A stretch of 64,000 nt of DNA. Origin: Punica granatum (Eukaryota; Streptophyta; Magnoliopsida; Myrtales; Lythraceae). Below are positions 1 to 11,423 of this stretch, piece by piece. The position numbers and the translations under genes are program-made. A model generated the notes under the pieces. It did not search any database and had not been told where the DNA came from. It saw only the letters and a list, made by a program, of their open reading frames with translations. The stretch lies in assembly GCF_007655135.1 (NCBI RefSeq), contig NC_045128.1, positions 11,532,001-11,596,000 of the forward strand. The letters are read 5' to 3'. The number at the start of each line of letters is the position of its first letter. The first letter of the stretch is position 1.

Positions 1-285
1 ACTAAGCTACTTGAGGTTGAGTGGTGATAGAAAATCGTTAAAATATAATTTAAACGATATGCCAAACTAGTATAAAATAAATTCTAACTAAATACCCAGA
101 ATTTAAACCGACCAGATATTTAATATATTATTTTATAGTAACAACAAATATACATTGAAAACTGTGTCTCACTTCAGTCATATCACGCTAATATGGTGAC
201 AGATACAACTGTTATGTTTCTGAATCACGTCCATCAAGAGATGTGGCCTTTTCTTACTCAAACAGGGAGAAAACCCGAGGCAATC

Positions 286-430
286 TTGTGCTACCCTTCA
301 TATGATTCAACATTGCTTAAATTTCAGACCAAAAACCAAACATGATACAATTTTCTTGGGTTATAAATCAGGTGTGCATAGTAATCAAAGCCCTTCATAC
401 ATATAGATGATAGACTCTCATTATAATTTA
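286..430 (+). pseudogene. possible Ty1/copia integrase C-terminal remnant
   Basis: With one frame change, this stretch reads as a short peptide containing FLGYKSGV (from about position 353). That resembles the FLGY-x-x-G-V segment near the end of copia integrases. Stops occur on both sides and no other copia domain is adjacent. The match is short and could be chance, so this is only a tentative relic. The rest of 1-540 shows nothing recognisable. Confidence 0.3.
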
Positions 431-540
431 TAAGCTGATGAGGACCCCGTTCCTTCTCAATATGGACCTTCGTACTACCATTGCCTACAGCACGAGGCCT
501 TTAGGCCACTTTTGGTCGACTGACTAAGATTGAAAACAAA

Positions 541-1330
541 GAGAGGATGCGATGGGATTGAAAATCCTAAGGATTTTAAATAAATATCCCAATCAATTGT
601 TTGATGTATACTAATATTTGGAATTGATATACAAAGGAGAAATGACCAATTTGACCCCTAGATAAATATTTTTAAATTTTTTCAAAAATAAATAACTAAT
701 TCAAACTGGAATTGATAAAAAAAAATTGAAACAAAAGAAAATTAATTTGCACAGCTACTGGAGAGGGTGGTGGGAGTCCCACGCCGGCCATGATCGCCTC
801 GGCGAGGCAGCCGGTTGCCCCAAGAGCCGCCAATAACCTTGTCTGGGGTGATAGTGGCAGCCACCAAAGCCCTAATCAAGTAACTGGTGATTTCTATGAC
901 CACTAGCGACCTCGATTGGGACTTAGGTGCTAGAGTCCGGCCACCACAACCTCAATCTTATTTGTCCTTTTCTCTCTTTTTGAGTGAAGAGAGAGACGAT
1001 TGTGAGGCGACGGGGTCTTACGCTAGCCACCATTGCCCCAGACGAGGTCGGCAACGATCCTTGGGGCCATTAGGTACCTCACTGAGGCGGTGGTGACTGG
1101 AATCGAGCCTCCACCGTCCCTCTCCGTTCTTCTCCATGTTTCTCAACTTTAATGGCAATTTTCCTAAATTAGACACAACATTATGAACAATTCTGTCAAA
1201 ACATGAATAATTATAAATCCTAACTTAACCGACATCTCCCTATGGCTTAATATTATTCTTGCCTAGTCTTAATCCCATTCCCAGTCCTGTCTCTACCAGA
1301 CGTAGGATTAGGACTTCAGAAATTCTATCC
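541..1330. repeat. GC-rich island in AT-rich flanks, candidate non-autonomous DNA element
   Basis: A GC-rich core (about 765-1130) of short words around ggcgac, cctcg and gccgcc sits between AT-rich arms. The left arm has a gatgggattgaaaatcc motif near 551 and the right arm has ttaatcccattccc near 1268, which look like an imperfect inverted pair. The 69-codon open frame at 887-1096 has no recognisable domain and is probably fortuitous. Similar cores recur at 5930-6180, 6560-6930, 24900-25030, 45330-45540 and 49820-49910, which supports a repeat family. No target duplication was found. Confidence 0.4.
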
Positions 1331-2587
1331 CCCTCTTATCTGATCGACGAAATGAAGTCTTACTGATCATACCCAGTGGTATGAGGTATGTGTCTGATAA
1401 TTTTTTCGGTTGGTTCGCTGTTACTCCTACCCCGTGGTGTGATCATTTTCTGTCATGTGATAAAAGTGCGAAACTCAGCTGCACGGCCTCGATGGGGCCC
1501 ATGGGCCTGTGAAGGCCCAGTTGTATCTTGGAGCTTTTCTGATGTTGAGTTCTTGATAATATGGTACATGTCGTGAAGCTTCTGCTGAGAATGCAGGGAG
1601 ATCAGGGGGGAGGACGGTTCAATTATTGGGAAATTGAGGAGCAAAGGGCTTCCACAAGAACCAGTCACGTACTATTAATTAATGCAGTGTCTGCGACATC
1701 ACAGCATACATTGCATCCACAAGCAACAGCCCGCACGTTCATTAAATATCGATATCAATATTGAAATTGATTGATGTTATGTATTAGCATGGCATCACTG
1801 AGACATAAAACAATTTTCAATGACCAACTGAATCATGTCATTCCCAGTCAGAGTATACGTTTCGAGGTATCGATCATCGGAATTCAGGGCTGCTACGCCA
1901 TGCGTTCGCTGGCTCCAACTTCTTAGGTTGGTGCAGAGCATTCCTTATTTCCGGTCTAAATTCTTGGAAAATTTATGATATCTGTACGTACGGCTGTCAT
2001 AGTCCGCAATCATGGTTCGAATGGGCCCGTCTTCCATACATTTTTCGGGAGCCCATTTGACGTCCAAAGAAATTAATGGAGTGGGTATCGAAGTGGCCCA
2101 GCCCATTAAATACTATTGCATAAAAAAAAAAGAAAAAAAAAGGAGGCTTTAATTGCGGTTTCTACATAATTGAAAACCTAGGGATCATTGGTCCACCAGA
2201 AAGTGAAAGGGTCGGGGAATAAAGTTCGAGAAATTTTATCGTGCCCTGTCCCTTGCTTAAAAGCTATTGCATCCTTCTGGGAGAGAGAGTATTGTAAGAG
2301 CGGGGGCGGTCCAACAGGTAACGTGGCATGGAGCGAAGTACTTTGAGGACACACCGTATGGCAGCTCCGGAAAAATTCTATAAAACCACCAGAAGAAAAG
2401 GGCAAATACTCAAAAAAGAAAAAAAAAACTACAAAACATCTAAATTAGATCTCTAATGGCAAAACGTTTAAAGTGGATCTCTATAAGGGCAGATTGAAAA
2501 TGGCTTATGTTCGATTGGTTGTGGACTTGGAGGATGTGATATACATATAAAAGGTAGAAAATCTCACAAATAAAAAAAGGAAGAAAC
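1331..2587. other. intergenic, with a cluster of TGGGCC-type (site II) motifs
   Basis: No recognisable gene. GGCCCA/TGGGCC words occur at 1495-1520, 2021-2030 and as a close pair at 2092-2107, followed by AT-rich DNA. Paired site II elements are typical of plant promoters for housekeeping and ribosomal-protein genes. Downstream, a 42-codon basic frame runs from ATG 2328 to a stop at 2454-2456. It carries a stretch APEKFYKTTRRKG that I cannot assign to a family. This could be the front end of a gene later cut by the SINE insertion at 2606, or chance. Confidence 0.3.
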
Positions 2588-2605
2588 AAAGACGTGGTGA
2601 TTGGT

Positions 2606-3799
2606 AACAAATAGAATGTAGCGTAGTGGTGCATGCGCTCACTTGATAATTTAAAAGTTTCAGGTTTGATATCCAATATGATTACTTGTGTCTCTTTATT
2701 GGCTATTGCAATTTCTATTTCATCGTATTAAACTCATATGCATTTTTATGTAATCGGAAAAGGGTAAATAGCACCGGTGGTCCAAAATGTTTTATAAATG
2801 TTTCATGATGGTCCAAAAAGTTTTTTTCGTTACATGATGGTACAAAATGTTTCAAAGTTGTTTCATGATGGTACAAACCGTCAACTCGAGCTGACGCCGT
2901 TAACATTTTGCTGACGTGGCGCGTCCTATGTGTTACTTTTGTTACGTGGAACCAATCATAGTGCACCACGTCATTTAAGACAAAATAAAATTTTAAAATG
3001 TCCAAAAAAATACAAAAAATAATTAAAAAAATACAAAAAAAGAGTAAAATTTTGAAAAAAAATAAAAAATATTTTAAAATTTTAAAAATTTTAAAATTAT
3101 TTTTAAAAATTTTTAAATTTTTTTTAAAAATATAAAAAAAACAAAAAAAGAGTAAAAATTTAGAAAAAATAAAAAAAAATTATTTTAAATTTTGAAAATT
3201 TTAAAATTAATTTCAAAAAAATTAATTTTTTTTTAAAATTTTTAAATAATTTTTTTATTTTTAAAAAGGGTAAATTTTAATATTAAATTTTAAATTTTTA
3301 TAAAATTATTTAAAATTATTTTTAAAAATAAAAAAATTGTTTAAAAAATTTTAAAAATTTTAAAATAATTAATTTTTTTAAAAATAATTTTGAAATTTTC
3401 AAAATTTTAAAATAATTTTTTTATTTTTTTCTAAATTTTTACTTTTTTTGTATTTTTTGTATTTTTTAAAAAAATTTTAAATTTTTAAAAATAATTTTAA
3501 AATTTTCAAAATTTTAAAATATTTTTTTTCAAAATTTTTACTCTTTTTTTTGTATTTTTTTGGACTTTTTAAAATTTTATTTTGTCTTAAATGACGTGGC
3601 GCACTATGATTGGTTCCACGTAACAAAAGTGACACATAGGACGCGCCACGTCAGAGCGTCAGCTCGAGTTGACGGTTTGTAACATCATGAAACAACTTTG
3701 AAACATTTTATACCATCATGTAGCGAAAAAAACTTTTTGTACCATCATGAAACATTTGTAAAACATTTTGGACCACCGGTGCAATTTACCCAATCGAAA
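2606..3799 (+). mobile_element. tRNA-derived SINE, split near its 3' tail by a MULE foldback element
   Basis: A pol III type promoter is visible: a box A-like word at about 2619-2631 (gtagcgtagtggt) and a box B-like word at 2662-2675. They are followed by the 3' end shared with other copies in this window (a run like attaaactcat...tgtaa, then A). An exact 18-bp target duplication (aaagacgtggtgattggt) lies at 2588-2605 and 3800-3817. The right copy is now beyond a 1.03 kb element inserted in the SINE tail. So the SINE came first and the foldback element second. Confidence 0.8.
2762..3791. mobile_element. MULE-type foldback element (long TIR, about 240 bp arms)
   Basis: The ends are near-perfect inverted repeats of about 240 bp, starting gggtaaatagcaccggtgg on the left and closing with the matching complement ending ...atttaccc at 3791. 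The arms include gacgtggcgcgtcctatgtg-type words. The core (about 3000-3560) is almost pure A/T with poly-A and poly-T runs. A 10-bp flanking duplication differs at one base (2752-2761 aatcggaaaa, 3792-3801 aatcgaaaaa). Long TIRs with 9-11 bp duplications are the hallmark of Mutator-like elements. There is no coding capacity. Confidence 0.8.
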
Positions 3800-3989
3800 A
3801 AAGACGTGGTGATTGGTTGGACTTCTTGTCTAATTCACATTTTCCTTCCAATTGCATATACTACTTAAGAAAACATGAACCTTCAATAAATTCTCAAACT
3901 AGTAGATATCAGCGTATTGTGCAACAACTTTTTGTCAAGTTTTGTATGATTAAAAATATATGATTAACACATGCAACATACAACATATA

Positions 3990-4291
3990 CCACCAGCACG
4001 GTGGTCTAGTGGTTAAGCATCAACCACTCTACTTGAACATCACGAGTTCGAACCTCACTGAGGACGTAGAGCTCGGCATTATGTGGGTGTATTATGGGAT
4101 GGTGGTGGCCGGCCCATAATGCTTGATCCAGTAGGCCTTGGACTTAATTCACTAGTGTGTTCAAGTTGAGCTAAAGTCTCAGCGAGCTATGACGAAATAA
4201 ACATTCCGTGACGGTTAGGTTCCCTTAGTTGAGGCAGTAACAGCGAGTTCTAATAACCCGACCTAGTCTTTTATTTAGCGAAAGAAAAAAC
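3990..4291 (+). mobile_element. full-length tRNA-derived SINE (second family)
   Basis: The 5' end mimics a tRNA: box A at about 4001-4012 (gtggtctagtgg) and box B at about 4043-4053 (gagttcgaacc). A tRNA-unrelated body of about 240 bp follows, ending in tttatttagcgaaagaaaaaa. An exact 14-bp target duplication (acatacaacatata) flanks it at 3976-3989 and 4292-4305. This is the only copy of this family I saw in the window, and the intact duplication suggests a fairly recent insertion. Confidence 0.85.
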
Positions 4292-4305
4292 ACATACAAC
4301 ATATA

Positions 4306-5739
4306 AATAAATTTAAACAGAAAAAAATTGTGTAATAAGAAACTACATATTTAAAAGTGGTGATGGCAAACAAATACATAATTTAATTATTCTATGAATA
4401 ATATATATAGATTGATAATAATCTTATAACACAAATAGACTTGCAGTCGGAGAGTGGAGTTGCCCGAGAAAAACTCTAGTTAGTAGAAGAATGAGTTATC
4501 AAATGAGTCTTCAAGTCTTATGTTTATAGAGTATTTCGTACGTTGAACTTGAAAAAATAAGCACATATTTCAAAGATTGTTTTCTAATTGTCGAGGAAGC
4601 TTTTAATTTTTTTTTTCTAGAAATCTCATAATTATACAATATTATACACAAATAATATGGACCAATATGCAAAAATTATTGAATATAACTTATCCAAAAG
4701 TAAAGTTCATTGAACAAAACACAAATAAATATAGTAAAAGTTCATTTAACCGGGTTTGAAAGGTCAATTAACACGGAGTTATGAGTTTGCTAGTTTAGTT
4801 TAGATGGGGCGTCCACATTTCATATTCCAGCTTTTATATCAATCGGGCAAGCCGTTTGAAATAATTAACAAAATTATTGTTGTAACTTTGTTCATTATGA
4901 CTTTATAAATATAACTTTTGTTTATTTTCAACATATCGATAATCGAGAGGTTCCAAGTTCCATACACAGTAGGACTACCTGCACTTTTTTATTAGCTATT
5001 AGAATTTTTATTTCATTGTATTAGACTCATGGACCTCCCTTGTAACAAAAAAAAATCTCCCCATATTTAGTTAAGTGATCTCAGTATTCAAATTCACTGT
5101 AAGAATATATTAATTTTCCTTGATTAAAAAAATCCTCAAATGTATATATTTATTTCACACATCTAACAAAACAATAAGAATAAACAATCTACAAAATATT
5201 TCATATATTGCATGATTGTATCCTATCAGATAGTTCATGTATTGAACAAAAAATTTAGTCTCTACTTGACGTAAAATCATCTCCCTCCAATCTATATACA
5301 CTATGATTTACTTACTTGAAGATGACGCGGAGTCTTATTATTCAATACATTTTAGTTTCTCTAGTTATTGAAGAATTTTTTTGCTCAAATTTCCCTCCAT
5401 GTCAGAGATCGTATAGCCAAAAAATAGTTTTTTTCTTTGAAACACGACAGTCCATTAAGTCCAACAATAATATCATATACAATTTATTACAAATGATCAT
5501 AGACATATGATTTATGACTTTTTTTCATAAGTTTAAGTGTTTTCTGAAGTCGAAGTGGCGGCATGATACTACGCCAATTGATTTTATAGCAAAAATTTAT
5601 TTTATTGGATTTGAAAGGTCAATCAATACAAAGCTACAACTATGAGTTTGTTATCTAGTTTAGATGAAGCATCCATAATTCGAGTTTTGACTTTTATATA
5701 TTACAATCGATGATAATTTATTTATCACAAATTATATTT
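4306..5739. other. AT-rich intergenic DNA with one SINE fragment
   Basis: No gene recognised. At about 4935-5055 lies the box B-to-3' end part of the common SINE family (aggttccaagttccatac, then a tail like gtattagactcatgg...tgtaac followed by A9). The remainder is AT-rich sequence without structure that I can interpret. Confidence 0.5.
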
Positions 5740-6375
5740 CTAGACACAAACTTTCATTTTAGTCTCATATTTATCACGACTTCACTTTTTATATCTTCAC
5801 CCACAGTCGGTTTTTCCCCAACTTTAGTCCACATGGCACTGCCACATGATCAAAATATTAAAAGCATAAAAAAATATTCTTAAACAAAAGATAACACCTA
5901 CCCTCAATACTGCCTAGGGTGGGTGATCGTTGGGGGCGGTTGCCTCACTGGTGGCCAACACCCCTGGATGTTATTGTCAGTGCTGGCCACTTGAAACAGG
6001 CGGTGGTGGCTATTGTTGAGCCCCGAACTCAAGATGGAGAGACCCCAAATTAACTTTGGCATGTCTCCATCTCAGGGTAGCTGTCACCAATAACACCATT
6101 GGAACTTCTCCATCTTGGGGTGGTGTCCACCAATAAGGCCACCGTCATTCAACAATCATCCCAATGCCGACAGTGTCGGGGGTGACTGTAACATTTCTTT
6201 TAAAATATTTATTTTCCTTCACATTTTTTCTTTTTAGTTTTTTTCGATGATGTCGCTGTGTGACGTACGCATTGGCGAAAAAAATGATTGCCATATCAGC
6301 TAATAAGGGAGAAAAAGTAAAGTCCTAATAGACATGAATTATGAGATTAAAATGAGAGTTCATAATTTTATGTTG
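5740..6375. repeat. inverted-repeat pair enclosing a GC-rich core
   Basis: The segment 5745-5790 (aactttcattttagtctcat...) is the imperfect complement of 6316-6370 (...atgagattaaaatgagagtt). Between them is a GC-rich core (5900-6180) of the same style as the other GC islands. This looks like an old non-autonomous DNA transposon; the element may extend to about 6450. Its true ends and target duplication are not clear. Confidence 0.4.
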
Positions 6376-6469
6376 AAAAAAAGTAGTTCGTGATATATCT
6401 GAAAACAAATTGAAACTTTACATTTTTAGGTGTAACAGTTTACCCTTTTTTATTTAGGAGCTAATCCAA

Positions 6470-7215
6470 TTCAAGGGTGGGTTTAGGGTAGATTAAAATA
6501 TAAATAACATTATTACCCCTAATTTGGTCTCAAAATATCAAAAATTTTCACTGAAACATAGGAAAGTGGTGGGGGCGTGTGGCGACTAGCGTCCCAAACA
6601 GGTTGCCGGCGACAACAGTTTTGGCTGATGATTGCTGGCCTCGGGCCTCCATATTCTCAGAATTGCAGCTGCCTTTCCTCTTCTTGAGGAGGGAGAGAGA
6701 GAAAGGACGGAGAAGGGGGCAATTGTGGCTTGATGTCGTACGGTAGCCGACGCTGACCTCTGAGGCTATCAATGACCACCACTGCCCCCTTCTCCCTCCC
6801 CACTTTCTATCTTTGTGACATGATCGATTTTGGGACAGTGGAGGCCCGACGTAGCCAGCAAACATTGCCTAATCGAGGTCATTGGCAACTTTTAGAGCCA
6901 TAAGAGCCATTGACGATTTTGCCGGGATGATGGTTTCTGATGCATGACAATCACCGGCTCTTTGCATTCTTCTGCTGTTTTGCATGCTTTTTTTAATAAA
7001 AAAATTGAAATTATTTTTTTTTCTGAGAAATCATAAAAATAATAATAATAATCATCCTTCAACAATCAATAAAAGGGTCATTTTACTTTAATACCAGCAC
7101 AAGTCTTGGTATACCTCAAACACTAGATTGGAACATAACATGCATGGAATTTAAAATCCCGATCCATTCCACTCATATCCCTATCTCTAACCCCTACCAA
7201 AAATAGCCTTAAAAT
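6470..7215. repeat. GC-rich island, candidate non-autonomous DNA element
   Basis: A GC-rich core (about 6560-6960) is rich in ggcgac, gaggcc and tgccggcgac words, with a ggagggagagagagaaagg purine tract. It resembles the island at 765-1130. The right side ends in a run (7140-7210) of the type aatttaaaatcccgatcc...cctaccaaaaatagcctt, reminiscent of ends of plant hAT-like miniature elements. The 105-codon minus-strand frame 6548-6865 has no recognisable domain and lies wholly in the repeat. Confidence 0.35.
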
Positions 7216-7334
7216 ATTTGTCCAGGTATCAAAGTTGGGCTAGACCCATCCAATTGCCTACCTAGCACACAATTGGCTATGCGTCCGGATTAGTGCTCAC
7301 ACTAATCATTTTTCTGTATGGATCTTGATTCCGT

Positions 7335-7616
7335 CCGTACTACTACGTTGATTTTAGTCTAGCTTCGTGTTTGCGTATTAAGATCTCTAAATGTGAATAA
7401 GTGATTTACGGCCAAGAAAAGAGGAGCTGGTCATTAACATCTCTTCTCATAGTTTCTTGGGTATGCAAGTTCAACTCATACTATCCTAAAAATTAAATTA
7501 TATGGCAAATAATTAACACAAGCAACTAATGAGAAGAGATGTTGATGACCAGCTCCTCTTTTCTGGACCGTATTAGTACGTTGATTTTAGTCTAGCTTCG
7601 TGTTTGCGTATTAAGA
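7335..7616. repeat. 49-bp direct repeats (7335-7383 and 7568-7616) around a hairpin
   Basis: Two 49-bp copies containing tacgttgattttagtctagc match at all but about three bases. The spacer between them holds the near-perfect hairpin described separately, and the right arm of the hairpin runs slightly into the right copy. The length is far beyond a normal transposon target duplication. Confidence 0.75.
7407..7573. other. long near-perfect hairpin, miRNA/siRNA-precursor-like
   Basis: Positions 7417-7449 are the reverse complement of 7530-7562 with a single mismatch in 33 bp. Pairing continues outward (tacggcca against tacggtcc) and inward (tagtttcttg against tagttgcttg) with small bulges, giving a stem of about 50 bp and a loop of about 70-80 nt. 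If transcribed, this would fold like a plant miRNA or siRNA precursor. I do not recognise a known miRNA in either arm. It may equally be a young miniature inverted-repeat element. Confidence 0.5.
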
Positions 7617-9489
7617 GTTTTGGAATTGGATTTCTCTTTTTGAAAACATAATGATAGATACCAAATTCTCATAAGATATGCCTAATAATCCTCTAAATAC
7701 TCAGATATAATAAATAACTCTTGAATGACACTGAAATAATGACTTACAAATTTGTGAATAGTAGGGAAATTCTTTTGGCTGATACAAACCCTCCGAAAAG
7801 AAAATTTGAAAAGAAAGAAGGTTGTCAAGCAATATTGATCTTTTTCTAGATTGCTATGTTTTAATACTTTAAAGTAATATCCCCATTTGATTGATTTTGG
7901 CATCAATTACGAAAAATTTTAAATGATCATACCTCATATTAATACGTAAAAAAATAATAAAAACTATTTAATGAAAATTAATTATTTTAATTATTCGAAT
8001 GATTAGTATCAATTCTTATATTTCATACAATTTAATTGATATTTACTCGTACCATATACGAGATAAGATCACTCAATAACTTTTTGATTATCCTTAATCA
8101 ATCACTCCCAAATCTGATTTGACAAGCGAAGAAACCTTAAAGCTTCTTACTAATTTTATATGTCTCCGCAATATGTGGGGAAATATTCTCCGCTAACGTG
8201 ACGAAAATTAAATGAGCAAAATCACTTTCATTGAAACATTAATTCAGGCAAAAGGGGAAAAGGACAATATTGATCAATCTAAGCCTAAAGCATGCCTTGT
8301 CCATAATTTTCATCGGAAAAGAATCCAGTCAGTCATTTCTTTTATGTATATTTTTCTTTGCCCATTTGTTTTAACACGAACACAAATATACGATCAATTA
8401 TACCATTTTTGTTTAATGATCCGATGTACTTTCTTTTTTCTTTGGCGTATATTTAATTAATTTTAGTTTCATACAAAGAGCCACTCATAGAGATTTGAAC
8501 CACGCATTTTCCATTCAATTAATGCAATCCATATCGTATGTGGCCATTGCCCGTATGGGCAGTAAACGACAACGTATAGTTCCAGGTTGCACGGAAATAT
8601 CTTACATCTTCCACTGAAAAAAGAAAAGAAAAACTAAAAAAAAAATACACTGGAAATCATAATAATAGTTTAGAGAAATGTATTTATTTATTTAATTATA
8701 CTTAAACCTAGTCAGTTCCACCAGGTTGGCATTAATTAAAGTACAAGCATGAGCATGGCGATAACGTGAGTTGCATGTGTGTCATGAAGCAAGCATGTTT
8801 ATTTATTATACGTCCAAAATAATATACCATTTTCATATCGCAAAAAAAATGGTATAGGATTCTACGACAAAAACAATAATTAATATATCTATTATATCTA
8901 TCAGATGGGCGCCTCCTACTATTTATTGCATCGATGTTGTGCCGCCCTGTCATTTAGTTATCACCAAATTTAAATCCTTGCCACCTAAGTGGTAGTCCAG
9001 TTAGAATATACATACTAGAGTAGCAATAGTTGAGGGATCGAGTCTCGTTGAGAAGATGGTGTTTCATGTGATCGTTATAGCAAGTCGTGATATAACCGGC
9101 TAATATTATCAAAAAATCTCTGATAGACGCATAATCATGTATTTTTCATTATGCAGTTGAATCTCCCGTGTGCCATAAGTAATGAATTTTTAATATACTT
9201 TCTCTAGCTGAGGCCAAGTTAGGAGGAGGGCAGGGTCTCACAAGTGGTGGTTGAAACCACTTGCGGTTGTAGTACTTGGCTTCTGGGCTTGGTACATGAG
9301 TAGTGTTACATTGGCATACCTTCGTAGGCTGCGATGTTGAGCACGAACCCAATTTGTTTGTGTAGTACTTATAACTCAAATAAGACATTTCACAAGGTAG
9401 GACCGCATATAGTCCTGCCCAGTACAAGTTGTCACGCTAGTTGATCCCTCTCCTTTCACATGATGAAAAAGCAAATAGAAGGCAATGAA

Positions 9490-9524
<35 letters not shown>

Positions 9525-11235
9525 CACACGTACTTATATATACAGGTTAATGACATGAATAAGCACGTGATTTTCTCATTTTCCCACATCTAATACATGG
9601 TTTATATGATTACACGAATATGCATGATTCTGAATTTCGCCAATTCTAGTATGTTCGTCAAATTCAATAAAAGATCTCCATTAAATGCTTATGTGGCACG
9701 TTGGTTGGCCCACCATTGCACCCACACGGACATCAGCTGGCATTATGTGGACCCCTGCAGACACCAAAAACCATTTCCCTCCGATAAAACGCCACCACGT
9801 ATTATCCGAACCCCACTCACTATTTTAAAAAGGCCCGTGATTTCTTATTTTTTTAAAAATTGATTCATCCGCCTCTCTCTTACCTCTGCAATTTCTCTCT
9901 TGATAAAAATCAAATTCGGAACATTTTGATTATTAGAATATGTGTCATCACAAGCCTAAGAAACTAGCTATAACTCAATCTCAAGAGATATATAACCAAT
10001 AAAAACAACAAAAATGACTGTATCATACAATAGATAAGTTACTAAAAATTTAAGAAAAGACTAAGTATTGATTAAAAATTTAATTGAGATTTTGTGAAAT
10101 AGGTGTAAATTACATAGAAATTTACATATTACTTCGAAATTTGTATAATTTATTTTAAAATTTGTGTACGTCACTTTCTTTATTATTAATTTATTAAAAA
10201 ATCTTAAATAATTTATTACCAATTAAAATAATTTTATTTAATTGTACGGTGCAATCGATTGCACGGTAGACCTTCTCGGATAATTGGTTTTCAATCATCC
10301 TGCCCGAATTGACAGTTATCTTCTGTCAATGTGCTTTCACTCATCAATTCCATTCTTCAGGCCAAGAACAAATGTATTAAAGATGCTTGTCCTTGAGCTT
10401 GTGACCATTCATATAACATACTAAAAGATCCGAAAAACCTGTTTGGGATTCCAAATCTCAATTTTGTGTAGTCTAGTCTACAATATTTGGGTTTCGGCCC
10501 CATTTCTTACCGAAAAAGTAAATTCTAAGGACAAATTTATTGATCGAGCAGCAAGCTGGGTATTGTCATGGTAAAAGAAGGTACTACACGCCCATTGATG
10601 GGTAAGTTTTCCATTGAGAGTTGGGCCATAGGTAAAAACAGGGAGTCGGAAGTAGATAGGGACGCGACAAAGATATCCTCAATCAAAATGCCTTGGAAAA
10701 ATAGACTTCTGGATGTGTGAGCTTCTGCAAAGGGTGCAGTCATGTCCCTGTTGAGATTCAATCTTACGAAACCTATAAGCTGTTAGATGTCCCTATCACA
10801 CTGGGAATTTTTCCATTTTTCAAGTATTTCGAACGGAAACAGACATAAATACTAATATACAGTAAACGTTTGAAGGAAATTCATGGATAGTGCATATATA
10901 TATATATATATATATTCAGTTCTTCTTATATACATAATATACCAGATTAGACTCGACTCGCAAAATCTGCTAGGTCAGGATGCCTATATATAATCATTTT
11001 AATGGCGTATTGCATTTTTTTTACATTCGTTTAGATGCTTTATCCGGGTACGGTGTTCTATGAGCCAACATCTACATCCAATTTATCTGTAGTTTTACAT
11101 GCTATGTATGTATCTCGGTTGATACGGCGAGCCATACAACTTGAGTACTACAGCTTGATCAGATATAAATGGTCTTGGGGGAAAGTTTCTCAATGAAGTC
11201 CCTTATTAACAATATATTTGATGTTGTTAAGTATT
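7617..11235. other. intergenic DNA without a recognisable gene
   Basis: AT microsatellites lie at 9490-9517 and 10894-10915. A SINE-like remnant with box A and box B-like words is at about 8975-9090. At 10060-10275 are repeated aaatttacat-type words and a right end like that of the element at 47226-47550. Two open frames on the minus strand, 9149-9427 (92 codons) and 10537-10761 (74 codons), have fairly protein-like composition but match no family I know. I do not call them genes. Confidence 0.4.
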
Positions 11236-11253
11236 AAACAATAAATGATACTA

Positions 11254-11405
11254 TCAAAGACAGTGTATCATAGTGGTGCGCATGTCCATGCCTGATAATT
11301 TAGATGTTTCAGGTTTCACACTCAGTGGGACTACACGTATCATTTTATTAGTTAGATTTATATTTCATTGTACTAAGCTCATAGGCCTCTTTATGTAACA
11401 AAAAA
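11254..11405 (+). mobile_element. tRNA-derived SINE, complete with target duplication
   Basis: A 152-bp insertion with box A-like tatcatagtggtgcgc (11266-11281), a box B-like region at about 11310-11322, and the family 3' end (tactaagctcataggcctc...tgtaac) followed by an A run. An exact 18-bp duplication (aaacaataaatgatacta) flanks it at 11236-11253 and 11406-11423. This is the cleanest reference copy of the family in the window. Confidence 0.85.
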
Positions 11406-11423
11406 AAACAATAAATGATACTA

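Noticed and set aside
2715..3005. 96-codon minus-strand frame
   Set aside because: It lies in the inverted arm of the foldback element, and its repeated text comes from internal repeats of the arm.
3998..4060. A tRNA gene, suggested by box A and box B
   Set aside because: No cloverleaf closes, and the segment is the head of a SINE with target duplications.
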